This document shows positions 40,258-49,751 of a stretch of 64,000 nt of DNA, one piece after another (the first letter of the stretch is position 1; each line of letters starts with the position of its first letter). The notes under the pieces were generated by a model. The model was given only the letters and a program-made list of their open reading frames with translations, searched no databases and was not told where the DNA came from. The position numbers were made by a program, and so were the translations under genes. This DNA comes from Marinobacter manganoxydans MnI7-9 (GTDB lineage Bacteria > Pseudomonadota > Gammaproteobacteria > Pseudomonadales > Oleiphilaceae): NCBI RefSeq assembly GCF_000235625.1, contig NZ_AGTR01000015.1, positions 62,001 to 126,000 on the forward strand, in the 5' to 3' direction.

Positions 40258-41679
40258 ATGATTCACCCCGTCATTATGGCTGGCGGTACCGGCTCACGCC
40301 TTTGGCCGATGTCGCGCCAGCTGAATCCGAAGCAGTTCCTGAAACTGACCAACGGCCCCCTGTCGATGTTGCAGGCCACCGTTGCGCGGCTTGAGGGCAT
40401 GGACGCAGCAAACCCTCTTCTGATCTGCAACGAGGAACACCGGTTCCTGGCTGCGGAACAAATGCGGCAATCCGGCCACGAGGATACGCGGATCATTCTG
40501 GAGCCCTGTGGCCGGAATACGGCGCCGGCGATTGCCTTGGCAGCGCTGCAGCTGACCGAGGCTGCAGAAAGCGGTGCCGATGATCCCCTGATGCTGGTGC
40601 TGGCAGCCGACCACCTGATCAAGGACGTCACCGCCTTTCAGGAAGGGGTGAAGAAAGCCATTCCGCTGGCGCGGGAAGGGAAGCTGGTCACCTTCGGCAT
40701 TGTCCCGAACCATCCTGAAACTGGCTACGGCTACATTCATCGTGGCACCGAGCTGGGCCCTGACAGCTACCTGGTGGACAAGTTTGTCGAAAAGCCGGAC
40801 CAGGCGACCGCCAATGGTTACCTCGATTCCGGAGAGTACCTCTGGAACAGCGGAATGTTCCTGTTTGGTGCCCGTCAGTACCTCGAGGAGCTGGAAGCCC
40901 ATCGCCCTGATATCCTGGCCGCGTGCCGTGCCGCCATCGCAGACACCGCCGATGACCTGCACTTCACGCGAATCAACGCCGAACGCTTCGCCGAATGCCC
41001 GTCAGACTCGGTGGACTACGCCGTCATGGAGAAGACCGACAAGGCCGCCGTGGTTTCCCTGGATGCCGGCTGGAGCGATATTGGCTCCTGGTCCGCGCTA
41101 TGGGAAGTCAGTGACAAGGACGCGGCCGGCAACAGCCTGACCGGCGACGTGATCACCCATAACACCGCCAACACGCTGATCCGTGCCGATAGCCGGCTGG
41201 TGGCCACCGTTGGTGTGGACAACCTGGTGGTTATCGAAACCAAGGATGCCCTGCTGGTCGCCCATAAAGACAGTGTTCAGGACGTCAAAACCGTGGTGGA
41301 ACGGATAAAGACCGATGGCCGCCACGAACACATGAACCATCGGGAAGTCTACCGCCCCTGGGGCGTCTACGATTCCATCGACAACGGTGCCCGCTATCAG
41401 GTCAAACGCATCACTGTGAAACCCGGCGCCAAGCTCTCCGTGCAGATGCATCACCATCGCGCCGAGCACTGGATCGTGGTAAGCGGCACGGCCCGGGTCA
41501 CCAACGGCGAGAAAACCTACCTGGTCACCGAGAACCAGTCCACCTACATTCCGGTTGGTCAGGTGCACTCGTTGGAGAATCCGGGCGTCATCGACCTGGA
41601 ACTGATCGAAGTTCAGTCCGGCTCTTACCTGGGTGAAGACGACATTGTTCGTTACGAGGATCGGTACGGTAGGAAATGA
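40258..41679 (+). CDS. manC: Mannose-1-phosphate guanylyltransferase / mannose-6-phosphate isomerase
   Basis: Bifunctional type II PMI-GMP enzyme that makes GDP-mannose. The N-terminal nucleotidyltransferase has [14 protein letters not shown] (about 7-20) and FVEKPD. The C-terminal cupin isomerase has the metal-binding stretch [18 protein letters not shown] and [15 protein letters not shown]. Its 473 residues are full length. It points to mannose, or a GDP-mannose-derived sugar, in the surface glycan; the partner phosphomannomutase is not in this window. It starts a new rightward operon with the acyltransferase and ligase genes (ATGA overlap downstream). Confidence 0.95.
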   Translation: MIHPVIMAGGTGSRLWPMSRQLNPKQFLKLTNGPLSMLQATVARLEGMDAANPLLICNEEHRFLAAEQMRQSGHEDTRIILEPCGRNTAPAIALAALQLTEAAESGADDPLMLVLAADHLIKDVTAFQEGVKKAIPLAREGKLVTFGIVPNHPETGYGYIHRGTELGPDSYLVDKFVEKPDQATANGYLDSGEYLWNSGMFLFGARQYLEELEAHRPDILAACRAAIADTADDLHFTRINAERFAECPSDSVDYAVMEKTDKAAVVSLDAGWSDIGSWSALWEVSDKDAAGNSLTGDVITHNTANTLIRADSRLVATVGVDNLVVIETKDALLVAHKDSVQDVKTVVERIKTDGRHEHMNHREVYRPWGVYDSIDNGARYQVKRITVKPGAKLSVQMHHHRAEHWIVVSGTARVTNGEKTYLVTENQSTYIPVGQVHSLENPGVIDLELIEVQSGSYLGEDDIVRYEDRYGRK

Positions 41680-42581
41680 GCAAGCTCAAGTATTTCATCA
41701 TCGCCGGGCTGCTCAGGATTGCCGGCTGGCTATCCCTTGCCGGTGCCCAGAGGGTAGGTCGTTTCGTCGGTTATCTGGTATGGCGATTGCCCACCAAATC
41801 TCGCCAGGTAACCGACATTAACCTGTCCATTTGCTTCCCCGAACTTTCAGACACCGAACGCGCGGTTATGTCAAAGAGATCCCTGGCCCAGACCGGCATG
41901 ACCATGCTCGAGGTGCCCTTGATGTGGGAGTGGCCGGTGGAGAAATGCCTTGGCCTGATCCGGGAAACCGAAGGCCTGGATCTTATCGACGAGGCCATGG
42001 CCGGCGACAAAGGCCTGATTCTCCTGGCGCCGCACCTCGGTAACTGGGAGCTGGCCGGGTTGTTCTTTTCCTCACGCTACAAAATGGCAGCGCTCTATAG
42101 TCCGCCGAATATGCCCGAGTTCGAGGACTACATGATCAAGGTACGCGGGCGACTTGGCTCGGAGCTGGTCCGGGGCGACCGCCGCGGCCTGGCCAGGCTC
42201 GCCTCGATTCTTCGGGAAGGCGGGGTTGCCGGAATCCTGCCGGACCAGTCGCCCCGCGGAAAGGGCAACGCCTTTGCGCCTTTCTTCGGCATGGAAGTGA
42301 AAACCATGACTCTCGTATCCAAGCTGATTCAGCGCACCGGTGCCAACGTGCTGATTACTTATGCCGAGCGCCTGCCCGACGCTTCCGGGTTCCGGATCGT
42401 TGTACGTGAGACCGGCCCGGGCCTCGGTGACAAGGATCCTGTTGCCGCGACCAGTGCCATGAATCAGGCGATTGAGCAATGCGTGCGAGAGATCCCCGAG
42501 CAGTATCAATGGGAATACAAGCGTATGCGCCATCGGCCGCCCGGCGAAATCAACCCCTATAATCCGGACCGAGTATGTTGA
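41676..42581 (+). CDS. LpxL/HtrB-type lysophospholipid acyltransferase (copy 2)
   Basis: Second lipid A late-acyltransferase homologue in the cluster. It has an N-terminal anchor (about 6-24) and the catalytic motif [11 protein letters not shown] (HX4E form). [20 protein letters not shown] and [12 protein letters not shown] follow. The 301-residue length fits the family. It overlaps manC by four bases and the next gene by seven, so it is co-translated with GDP-mannose synthesis and the ligase. It differs clearly from copy 1 (GGHYSTLD), which suggests a different acyl chain or position. Confidence 0.85.
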   Translation: MSKLKYFIIAGLLRIAGWLSLAGAQRVGRFVGYLVWRLPTKSRQVTDINLSICFPELSDTERAVMSKRSLAQTGMTMLEVPLMWEWPVEKCLGLIRETEGLDLIDEAMAGDKGLILLAPHLGNWELAGLFFSSRYKMAALYSPPNMPEFEDYMIKVRGRLGSELVRGDRRGLARLASILREGGVAGILPDQSPRGKGNAFAPFFGMEVKTMTLVSKLIQRTGANVLITYAERLPDASGFRIVVRETGPGLGDKDPVAATSAMNQAIEQCVREIPEQYQWEYKRMRHRPPGEINPYNPDRVC

Positions 42582-44584
42582 ACCCCAGACTCGCCTTTCA
42601 TGCGCTGCTGATCATCGGGCTCGGCGGCGCGCTCCTGTCCTCAAGCATCCTGGCCGGCGCGACTCTCTTGCTTGCGATTGCCGGAATGGTGCTCAGTGCC
42701 CGCAAATCTTTGTATAAAGACGGCTGGGACAAACCCAAAGAGCTCAGGCTGCTTCACTTTTCCTTCTGGTTCTTCGTGCTGGTGAGTTTTCTGTCCTGGG
42801 CCCTTGAAGGGTTTGATTACGAGGGTGGAAAAACCCTTGGCACGCACGCCCGGTTCATCCTGTTCTGGCCCCTGATTGTTGCCATCAGCTATGCAAGGAT
42901 TGGCGCCCGCACGACTTTCGCCGCCATCGGACTGGTGGCCGTGTCTATCATCGGGATTTTTCTGGTGACCATTGCTGCCCGCCAGGGCGCGCTTGGTCAG
43001 GTCTTGAATTCCCGTTTTGGCGGTGGAATCAACCCTATCAGCTTTGGCAATCTCGCCCTCCTGGGGGGCATGTTGACGATCGTCGCTGCCATGTTTTTTA
43101 TCCGGGAAAAACGGGGGGGCCTGGCGGTACTGTTTTTTATCGGTGGAACGGCGGCCGTTCTCATTTCCATGTTGTCGGAAACCCGCAGCAATCTGGTCGC
43201 TCTACCCTTCCTTCTGATTGCTTTGACACCGCTAGTCGGTAAAAGACTTCGAATTGCCGGATTGATTGTTGTGCCAATGCTCGTCGCCGGCGCGATTATT
43301 ACCAGCGACCGCATGTCCAGCTCGCTCAATGGACTGCTACATGATGGCCAACTGGACTCCGGCATGGAAATTCGCCTGGAGGTCTGGGGGCAGGCGCTGA
43401 ACATGCTCAGAGAAAGCCCCTGGTCGGGCGCTGGCCTTGGTGGCTATACCCACCGCATAGAATCGGAAGTTGCCGCGGGCAATCTGCCAGAGCATTTCCT
43501 GGACTGTTGCACGGGGCATGCGCATAACGATCTGCTGAACAATGCCGCAACCAGCGGTATTCCCGGCATTCTCAGCTGGGCCCTGCTTATTTTCATTCCG
43601 CTGGCCATCTTTGGCAGAAACCTGTCCAGCCCCCACGCAGCCACCGCGCACCTTGCGGCGGCTGGCTGCATGGTATCCCTTGGATACTTTTTCTTTGGCC
43701 TGACCGAAGCCACCTTCAATCGGACTTTGTTCCTCACCTTCTACCTGCTGGCTGTTAGCTCCATCGCCTCGGCCATGTTTACAGAGTTGAGTGCGTCCTA
43801 TGTTCGAAACAGGGCCCGCAAGGTGTCTGCCACTATCATCACGAAAAACGAAGAAGACCACATCACCGACTGCTTGAAGTCCGCAAGGCTGGTTGCCGAC
43901 GAAATTATCGTTCTGGATAGCGGCAGTACTGACAGAACGGTGGAACTGGCCAGAGAGCTTGCAGATGTTGTCGAAGTCACAGACTGGCCTGGCTTTGGCA
44001 TCCAGAAACAGCGAGCTCTCGAGAAAGCGACAGGAGAGTGGGTGCTGTCACTGGATGCCGATGAGCGTGTCACACCCGAGCTGGCAAGGGAGATCAACGA
44101 TCACCTGGCAGATCCTGACGCGGACGCGTACAAGCTTCCCTGGGCCGTAACGATTTACGGCAGCCGCCTGGATTTCGGGCGCAGCGGCCGAGCCCCCCTC
44201 CGGCTGTTCCGTCGCGAGGGAGTAAGCTTTTCGGACGCCCTCGTACACGAGCGGATACTGATTCCGTCCGGACGCAAGATCAAAACCCTAAGGGGCCGCC
44301 TGACACACTATACACACAGGGATTTCGGCCACTCGCTGGAAAAAAGCGCCAAGTACGCCTGGCTTGGCTCACTGGAGAAACATCGCAAAGGCAAGAAGAC
44401 CCGCACCATGATCTACCCCACCCTGCGGGGCCTGATGACATTCGTGCAGGTGTACTTTATTCGGTTCGGGTTTCTGGACGGTGCTGTGGGCTATCTTACC
44501 GCTGTGACGTACGCACAGGTAACGTTCAACAAATATGCAGGGTTATGGACTCTGGACCGGCCGGCCCGCTTCGAAAAGTCGTGA
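42575..44584 (+). CDS. Fusion of O-antigen ligase (WaaL/Wzy_C) with a GT2 glycosyltransferase
   Basis: Residues 1 to about 410 form a polytopic membrane protein with many hydrophobic helices. The ligase/polymerase signature is there: a periplasmic loop with CCTGHAHNDLLNNAATSGIPG, including His315 and His317. From residue 416 (KVSATIITKNEEDHI) a complete WaaE-like GT2 domain follows: DEIIVLDSGSTDRT, LSLDADERV near 491 and a C-terminal amphipathic segment. There is no stop or frameshift between the parts. Ligases normally stand alone at about 400 residues. The ligase works in the periplasm and the GT2 domain must face the cytoplasm, so the fusion ties two sides of the membrane. It overlaps the convergent next gene by 42 bases. 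Confidence 0.82.
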   Translation: MLNPRLAFHALLIIGLGGALLSSSILAGATLLLAIAGMVLSARKSLYKDGWDKPKELRLLHFSFWFFVLVSFLSWALEGFDYEGGKTLGTHARFILFWPLIVAISYARIGARTTFAAIGLVAVSIIGIFLVTIAARQGALGQVLNSRFGGGINPISFGNLALLGGMLTIVAAMFFIREKRGGLAVLFFIGGTAAVLISMLSETRSNLVALPFLLIALTPLVGKRLRIAGLIVVPMLVAGAIITSDRMSSSLNGLLHDGQLDSGMEIRLEVWGQALNMLRESPWSGAGLGGYTHRIESEVAAGNLPEHFLDCCTGHAHNDLLNNAATSGIPGILSWALLIFIPLAIFGRNLSSPHAATAHLAAAGCMVSLGYFFFGLTEATFNRTLFLTFYLLAVSSIASAMFTELSASYVRNRARKVSATIITKNEEDHITDCLKSARLVADEIIVLDSGSTDRTVELARELADVVEVTDWPGFGIQKQRALEKATGEWVLSLDADERVTPELAREINDHLADPDADAYKLPWAVTIYGSRLDFGRSGRAPLRLFRREGVSFSDALVHERILIPSGRKIKTLRGRLTHYTHRDFGHSLEKSAKYAWLGSLEKHRKGKKTRTMIYPTLRGLMTFVQVYFIRFGFLDGAVGYLTAVTYAQVTFNKYAGLWTLDRPARFEKS

Positions 44585-45655
44585 CCCCCGAAGGAGCGTC
44601 GTTTCCACGCCGACGCTCCCGAACATACGCCTTATTTCGTCATAGTAAGGGAGCCGGGCGCCCAGAGCGGCATCATCGATCTGGAACACCCGGATTTCCG
44701 GGAATATCTTTTTCAGGGTAAACAGAGCGGTTGAAGCAAAGCTGTAGAAAGCGAGATAGATTTCCCCGGACAGAGCCACTTCGACCTCGATCGGACGACC
44801 GGCCTGCCGTATCTCGAGCGGAAATTCTGCCAGCAAAGCCTCCAACTCTCCCCTGCTTTCCTTTCGGTGCATGAAGTACACCACACGACTATCAGGATGA
44901 CGCTCCACCACGTGCTGGATTTGCAGTTTCAATTGCTGAAGCCGATCCTCACCACCAAAGGGTTGGCCAAGGAACCCGACCATGGGCGTCTGGCTATTGT
45001 CACAGGGCGTTTTTTTGAAAGTTTTACGAAACACCGGGAAATCGTGAACACGCACCTGGACAAGCTCGGAGTTCGGTAACGGAAAGAAGGTGAAGAATGC
45101 GATCACCTCCGGAACAACACGATGGATCCTGATCCCCATGGTTCGCAAAAGTCGCTTCTTGGCCGGTGAAATCCGGGAGGCGATGCCCTCGTCGTGAATG
45201 GCATGGTAATAGGTTACTGTTGCCAGGCCGTCATCCACGAAAATCAGCTGTTCGCTGTCGAATCCCCGATAAAACACTTCGTGAATCCAGCTGGATTTGT
45301 TTCCGATAAACAACCTCTCAATAGTTCGCTTTGAGAGACTCCTGGCAACTGACCCCAGACGAAGGTAAAAGGAACTCTTTTTAAGATAGATGGTTTCGAT
45401 GCCCTGCCAGCCCAACGCCTCGGCCAGGAAAGCCATTTGTCCCTCGGTCTCGCGATTATCAGGTCTAGCAATGATGAGCAGTGTTTTTTCGGAGCTGCAG
45501 CCATAGTGGTAACGAGCCTCGGAGCAACTGATCAGTTGCAGGGGCGTACTCGCAACAAAGACATTGATTGGGCTTGCGGCGCTGATCAAATCGTTCGTTT
45601 CCTGGTCGGGATCTTTGCTTGGTCTATCCTGAGCTTTCAGGTGCCATGCGTGCAA
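44543..45655 (-). CDS. Putative sialyltransferase-like glycosyltransferase (GT52/polysialyltransferase type)
   Basis: A 370-residue protein with the look of the LOS sialyltransferase/polysialyltransferase group: an early INVFVASTPLQLISCSEA, the acidic FVDDGLATV in the middle, then YFMHRKES and SFASTALFTLKKIFPEIRV near the end. No signal peptide. It would use a TTG start at 45655, with AAGGA just upstream, overlapping the end of the preceding gene by 32 bases. Its 3' end overlaps the convergent ligase fusion. No sialic-acid biosynthesis genes are in view, so the donor may not be CMP-sialate. Family call is moderate, function low. Confidence 0.5.
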   Translation of the reverse strand: MHAWHLKAQDRPSKDPDQETNDLISAASPINVFVASTPLQLISCSEARYHYGCSSEKTLLIIARPDNRETEGQMAFLAEALGWQGIETIYLKKSSFYLRLGSVARSLSKRTIERLFIGNKSSWIHEVFYRGFDSEQLIFVDDGLATVTYYHAIHDEGIASRISPAKKRLLRTMGIRIHRVVPEVIAFFTFFPLPNSELVQVRVHDFPVFRKTFKKTPCDNSQTPMVGFLGQPFGGEDRLQQLKLQIQHVVERHPDSRVVYFMHRKESRGELEALLAEFPLEIRQAGRPIEVEVALSGEIYLAFYSFASTALFTLKKIFPEIRVFQIDDAALGARLPYYDEIRRMFGSVGVETTLLRGSRLFEAGRPVQSP

Positions 45656-46703
45656 GTTCCTTCCGCAACCGGCGCCGGACTTTCAGTTTGCGTAACAGGT
45701 TTATCGGCTTTCGCTTGAGTTGGCTACGCTTGTTGATCAGGAAGTCCTCGACCGCATCAAGAAGCCGCTTGCTGGAACGACCATCCCGGAAACTGTGCAA
45801 CTGGTCGCAAAGAGCTCGCGTTTCTTTCATCAGCGGATCGGGATACTGCACCGCCTCTTCGAGAGCTTTCTCAACGTTCGTCACTTCCTGGACATCGATC
45901 AGATAGGGTCCCGGCATTTTGGTTCTGAACGTGACCACCGGGCGATCCAGGAACATGAACTCGAACATGATGGACGAGGTATCGCAGAGCATCACATCCG
46001 CCTCAGGAAGCAGGGGCAGCAAATCCTCATCGCTTTCGACAAAGCGAAGGTTCTCGCCGCTCAGATTGCGATACTGATCCACAACCGCCGGATCCATCTT
46101 CGGATGAAGCGTTACAATGAACTTCCAGCGACCACTTCTGGAGAGCTCGCCGATCTTCTCCACCAGATCCGGAGCTGACGTAACGGACCGGCTGAACGTT
46201 GAAGCGTAAAAAACAACCGGCAACTCATTTTCCAGACGGTTTCTCTTCCCGATTTCATTCCGCGACAGCAATGGATCGAGCTTTGGCCAACCTGTGTGAG
46301 CAACCCCGAAATGCTGGTACCGCTCGGCCAGTTCACGGAACTTTTCCGTGTCTTTAAGGGCATGCGTACAGTAAAGATCAAACCATCCCCGAATTCGGTA
46401 ATGGTCACTTTCATCTTCGCTGCTATGGCCCCTTTTGTTGCGCGCCATGCCATGGAATACCTCAACCTTGATTCCGGGAAAAAAGTAAGGCACCCAATCA
46501 CCGGGAACGAAGGTCGCATCCGCGTTGTAATCCATGACCTCTTTTACGGAAACGAGACGGCGCTCATCGGCCTGAAGTGGAGCTGTTGAGCACCCGGCGA
46601 CGAACCAGGCAGCCTCATCGCCCCGGCGCCGTATCTCTTCCTGCAGCGGTCGCAGTATTGAATAGGAATAGGGTTGGTTTACAAAAAACAGGTACCGGCG
46701 CAT
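45624..46703 (-). CDS. CDP-glycerol:glycerophosphate glycerophosphotransferase-like protein
   Basis: Resembles TagB/TagF-type enzymes that move glycerol phosphate or a related polyol phosphate onto glycans. Typical segments: VEVFHGMARNKRGHS, HTGWPKLDPLL, VTLHPKMDPAV and MLCDTSSIMFEFMFLDRPVVTF. 359 residues, with a basic C-terminus (LKRKPINLLRKLKVRRRLRK) that may bind the membrane. In Gram-negatives such genes usually decorate O-antigen or capsule. It is followed immediately by the sialyltransferase-like gene and directly preceded by a GT4 gene (one-base junction), all on the minus strand. Confidence 0.72.
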   Translation of the reverse strand: MRRYLFFVNQPYSYSILRPLQEEIRRRGDEAAWFVAGCSTAPLQADERRLVSVKEVMDYNADATFVPGDWVPYFFPGIKVEVFHGMARNKRGHSSEDESDHYRIRGWFDLYCTHALKDTEKFRELAERYQHFGVAHTGWPKLDPLLSRNEIGKRNRLENELPVVFYASTFSRSVTSAPDLVEKIGELSRSGRWKFIVTLHPKMDPAVVDQYRNLSGENLRFVESDEDLLPLLPEADVMLCDTSSIMFEFMFLDRPVVTFRTKMPGPYLIDVQEVTNVEKALEEAVQYPDPLMKETRALCDQLHSFRDGRSSKRLLDAVEDFLINKRSQLKRKPINLLRKLKVRRRLRKELARMAPESSG

Positions 46704-47822
46704 TCAAGCCCTGCCCGTCAGCGATTTGTATAGCTCACCCGTCTCAGTGACGGTCTGTGAGGTGTGAAAATGCCGGGCTATCCGTTGCCTCGCAGCCTGC
46801 CCAAGAGAGGCCGCCAATTCACGATCGCGGTAAAGCCGCTCAATAGCCGCTGAAAGCCCGGGAGCATTTTTCGGTTCAACCACAATACCGCTGACGCCAT
46901 CTTCCACCAGCTCCGGCATACCGCCAACACTGGTCACTACCGGCGTCACTCCGTAGACCATCGCCTCGATGACCGCACGGGGCAGACCTTCCCTTTCCTT
47001 CGAGGGAAGCACAAACACATCACTGGCCGCCGCTATGGCCGGCGCATCGTTGCGGTAACCCGTAAAGTGAATCCGCTCGGGGTGAGAGGTGGCAGCGGCC
47101 TGCGCCTGAATCTCTTTGTTATCAATAACGTCTCCCACCAGCAGCAAATGTATATCTACATCCTCAGGCAGCTTATCGATCGCTTCAATCAGGTCATCGA
47201 AGCCTTTTCTCGGGGTATTTCTCCCGGTGCAGCACACCACGAAGGCATCTTCCGGAACACCAAACTGTGTCAGGTCGGCCTTGGGCGATTGATACCAGTC
47301 CAGGTCGTGCCCTTTGTAGATTCTCTGAAGCTTCCGTTCAGGAATGTGCATCCACAGAAACCGGAGGCTGGCCAGGTAATCCTTGATGGCATCAGCGACA
47401 CAGACAATCTTGCTGACGCGAGGATGCAGGAAGGTAATCCAGGATTCCGGATTGAGAAAACTGATGTTACCGATCACACCACGATAGGCGACGATCTTGA
47501 TATCCGTGCCCCGGGAAGCCCGTAATCCGCATGCCAGGGCCCGGGGATTATAGGCATGAATGACCTCGTAGTTTTTCTTGGCCAGTTGTTGGCGGATGGA
47601 CTCGGTGCCCTCTTTGTCAAAGCGGTTCTTCAAGGCCATGGGGCAGGCAACCATGCCCTCGTCGACAAGACGCTGATAGTTCCGGCCCTTGGGGTTACAC
47701 ATGACGTCGACGTCGAACCCGGCCTTTCTGAGCCCGATAAAGAGTTCAGTCTCCGGACGATCACAGGCATCCGTAAGACAAAGTATCGACGGAAGCGATC
47801 CGCCCTGTTGTGGATTGGTCAA
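46704..47822 (-). CDS. GT4 family glycosyltransferase
   Basis: GT-B glycosyltransferase with the donor-domain signatures CCTGRNTPRKGFDDLIEAI and PSKEREGLPRAVIEAMVYGVTPVVTSVGGMPELVEDG. 372 residues. It starts with TTG overlapping the stop of the Kdo-kinase gene (TTGA). It is followed at once by the CDP-glycerol-transferase-like gene. It is distinct from the two rightward GT4 genes at 37-39 kb. Donor sugar unknown. Confidence 0.85.
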   Translation of the reverse strand: MTNPQQGGSLPSILCLTDACDRPETELFIGLRKAGFDVDVMCNPKGRNYQRLVDEGMVACPMALKNRFDKEGTESIRQQLAKKNYEVIHAYNPRALACGLRASRGTDIKIVAYRGVIGNISFLNPESWITFLHPRVSKIVCVADAIKDYLASLRFLWMHIPERKLQRIYKGHDLDWYQSPKADLTQFGVPEDAFVVCCTGRNTPRKGFDDLIEAIDKLPEDVDIHLLLVGDVIDNKEIQAQAAATSHPERIHFTGYRNDAPAIAAASDVFVLPSKEREGLPRAVIEAMVYGVTPVVTSVGGMPELVEDGVSGIVVEPKNAPGLSAAIERLYRDRELAASLGQAARQRIARHFHTSQTVTETGELYKSLTGRA

Positions 47823-48535
47823 GTGGCCATTCCCCTGTTGTATCCGTTCATGAAATAACTCCAGGTTTTTGCCCGTGCGTCTTCTCCGGCCACCTTTACC
47901 AGCGATCGCGAGAAGCGATCAAGATTGGCCTCTTTCCAGCGCGCCGGGGCACTACCAGTCATCAACCTGCTCTTGTCGAAATCAATCAGAAAGTATTCGT
48001 TGCCCCGGACCAGTACATTGAAGCAGTTCAGGTCCGCATGCATGACGCCGGCGTCGTGAAATCGACGAATGGTTTCTCCAATGGACGTCCACGCCTCATT
48101 GTCCAGCTCCGAGATAAGGTCAGCCAGGGGCGTAGTGTTCTCCAACCGTTCAATGATGATGGCGGCCCGGTACTGAATTGGCGACAGTTTGCGATACCAG
48201 GCCGCAACAGGACAGGGTACGGGAAGCCCCTGGCTAACCAGTTTGTTGAGCAACCGGAACTCTGCAAAGGACCGCACATACTCCTCGCCGGTGAAGGCAT
48301 AGGCGTATCGCGCAAATTTCGCCATCAACCCGCCCCGGCGATATTCTCGAAGCACCAGTCTGTCCTCTCCGGCCTGCAAAAACCAGGCGCCGCCGCGGCC
48401 CCCGCTGCTTACCGGGCGGGCTTGATTGCCCCAAGAGGCGGAATTGAACCAGTCCTCGGTAACCCTGCCCTCGTAATCCGGGTGAATCAGCATTGCCGAA
48501 GCCCTTTCCCGGATACAGATTTCAGACTCCACCAT
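47819..48535 (-). CDS. kdkA: Kdo kinase / LPS kinase family protein
   Basis: Small protein-kinase-fold enzyme, most like KdkA, which phosphorylates Kdo in the inner core at O-4. The catalytic loop reads MHADLNCFNVLV and the metal-binding segment IDFDKSR. An N-terminal GGRGGAWFL stands for the glycine loop, with LREYRRGG after it. I chose ATG at 48535 because GGGGA lies five bases upstream (238 residues, normal). GTG at 48586 would add 17 residues and has no ribosome-binding site. It heads the leftward block kdkA-GT4-CDP-glycerol-GT52. A single-Kdo, phosphorylated inner core would fit, but that is inference. Confidence 0.75.
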   Translation of the reverse strand: MVESEICIRERASAMLIHPDYEGRVTEDWFNSASWGNQARPVSSGGRGGAWFLQAGEDRLVLREYRRGGLMAKFARYAYAFTGEEYVRSFAEFRLLNKLVSQGLPVPCPVAAWYRKLSPIQYRAAIIIERLENTTPLADLISELDNEAWTSIGETIRRFHDAGVMHADLNCFNVLVRGNEYFLIDFDKSRLMTGSAPARWKEANLDRFSRSLVKVAGEDARAKTWSYFMNGYNRGMAT

Positions 48536-48692
48536 GCTGGGTCCCCGGTCACCGAAATTGAAAGAAGGCACGTAATACCCACTCACGCCGGGACGGAAAC
48601 GCGCGAGTAAGTTAGAATGACGGCCAGTTTACCAATGATTGCCGACAAAGCTCCACAGCACCAGGCCACAACCTGAACCGGATCAATATCTG

Positions 48693-49751
48693 ATGAACTC
48701 CATCTGCATTCTTCGCCTGTCCGCCATCGGCGACGTGACTCACGTAATACCTGTCGTACTGAGCCTCCAGGAGCAGCTTCCCGGCGTGAAGATTACCTGG
48801 GTTATCGGCAAGATCGAAGCCAAGCTGGTTGGCGATCTGCCCGGCGTTGAGTTCATTATTTTCGACAAAAAGACTGGTCGCAAAGGCTACGCTGAGCTTC
48901 GCAGACAAATGACGGATCGCAAGTTTGACGCGCTGCTTCACATGCAGGTGGCTTTCCGAGCCAACCTCGCCGCTGCCTGCATTCCGGCCAGAGTCAGAAT
49001 TGGCTATGACAAGGCCCGCAGCAAGGATCTGCACAGCCTGTTTATCAACCACCGGATCAAACCGGCACCGAAGCAGCACGTGCGAGACTGCCTTGCCAGC
49101 TTCCTCGAACCTTTGGACCTCAAGGCCGCGCCGCCGCGCTGGCAGATTCCGTTGAAGGATTCAGACCATGAGTTTGCGCGCGAGCAACTGGCTAATGACC
49201 GCAAGAACCTTGTAATAAGTCCGTGTGCCAGCCACACACTGCGTAACTGGCCCGCTGAGCGTTACGCACAGCTGGCTGATCACGCGATTCAGAAGCACGG
49301 TATGAAGGTGATTCTGGTGGGCAGCCCCGCCCCGTTCGAGGCCGAGTACTGCGCCGCCATCGAAGCCGCAATGAAGGAAAAAGCGCACAACATCTGCGGC
49401 AAGGACACCCTGAAGCAACTGACAGCGTTAATGACCCATGCCGACCTCGTGGTAGCGCCCGATACTGGGCCGGCACATATCGCCAGTGCGGTGGGCACCG
49501 ATGTCCTTGGGTTGTTTGCCGCAAGCAATCCTTACCGCTCCGGGCCCTATAATTCTCTGGACTGGTGTGTGAACCGGTATCCTGAAGCACTGGAGAAGTT
49601 TACCGGCAAAACGGTGGAACAGGCCCGGTGGGGGGCGAAAGCAGAGTTCGAGGGGGCGATGGACCTGATCACGGTTGCAGATGCCACGAATATGCTGGAT
49701 CGGTGGGTTGAAGTTAACCCGGTGGCCAAAGCTGAAAGCTGGGTCAGATGA
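48693..49751 (+). CDS. GT9 family heptosyltransferase
   Basis: ADP-heptose:LPS heptosyltransferase type (WaaC/WaaF/WaaQ). From ATG 48693 it begins MNSICILRLSAIGDVTHVIP, the standard GT9 start. SPCASHTLRNWPAERYAQLAD and VVAPDTGPAHIASAVGTDVLGLFA follow in the C-terminal donor domain. About 352 residues; the frame is open to a TTG at 48639, but those 18 residues are not family-like. It is divergent from kdkA. Its TGA stop lies inside a palindromic repeat (49740-49769). Which heptose it adds cannot be decided. Confidence 0.85.
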   Translation: MNSICILRLSAIGDVTHVIPVVLSLQEQLPGVKITWVIGKIEAKLVGDLPGVEFIIFDKKTGRKGYAELRRQMTDRKFDALLHMQVAFRANLAAACIPARVRIGYDKARSKDLHSLFINHRIKPAPKQHVRDCLASFLEPLDLKAAPPRWQIPLKDSDHEFAREQLANDRKNLVISPCASHTLRNWPAERYAQLADHAIQKHGMKVILVGSPAPFEAEYCAAIEAAMKEKAHNICGKDTLKQLTALMTHADLVVAPDTGPAHIASAVGTDVLGLFAASNPYRSGPYNSLDWCVNRYPEALEKFTGKTVEQARWGAKAEFEGAMDLITVADATNMLDRWVEVNPVAKAESWVR

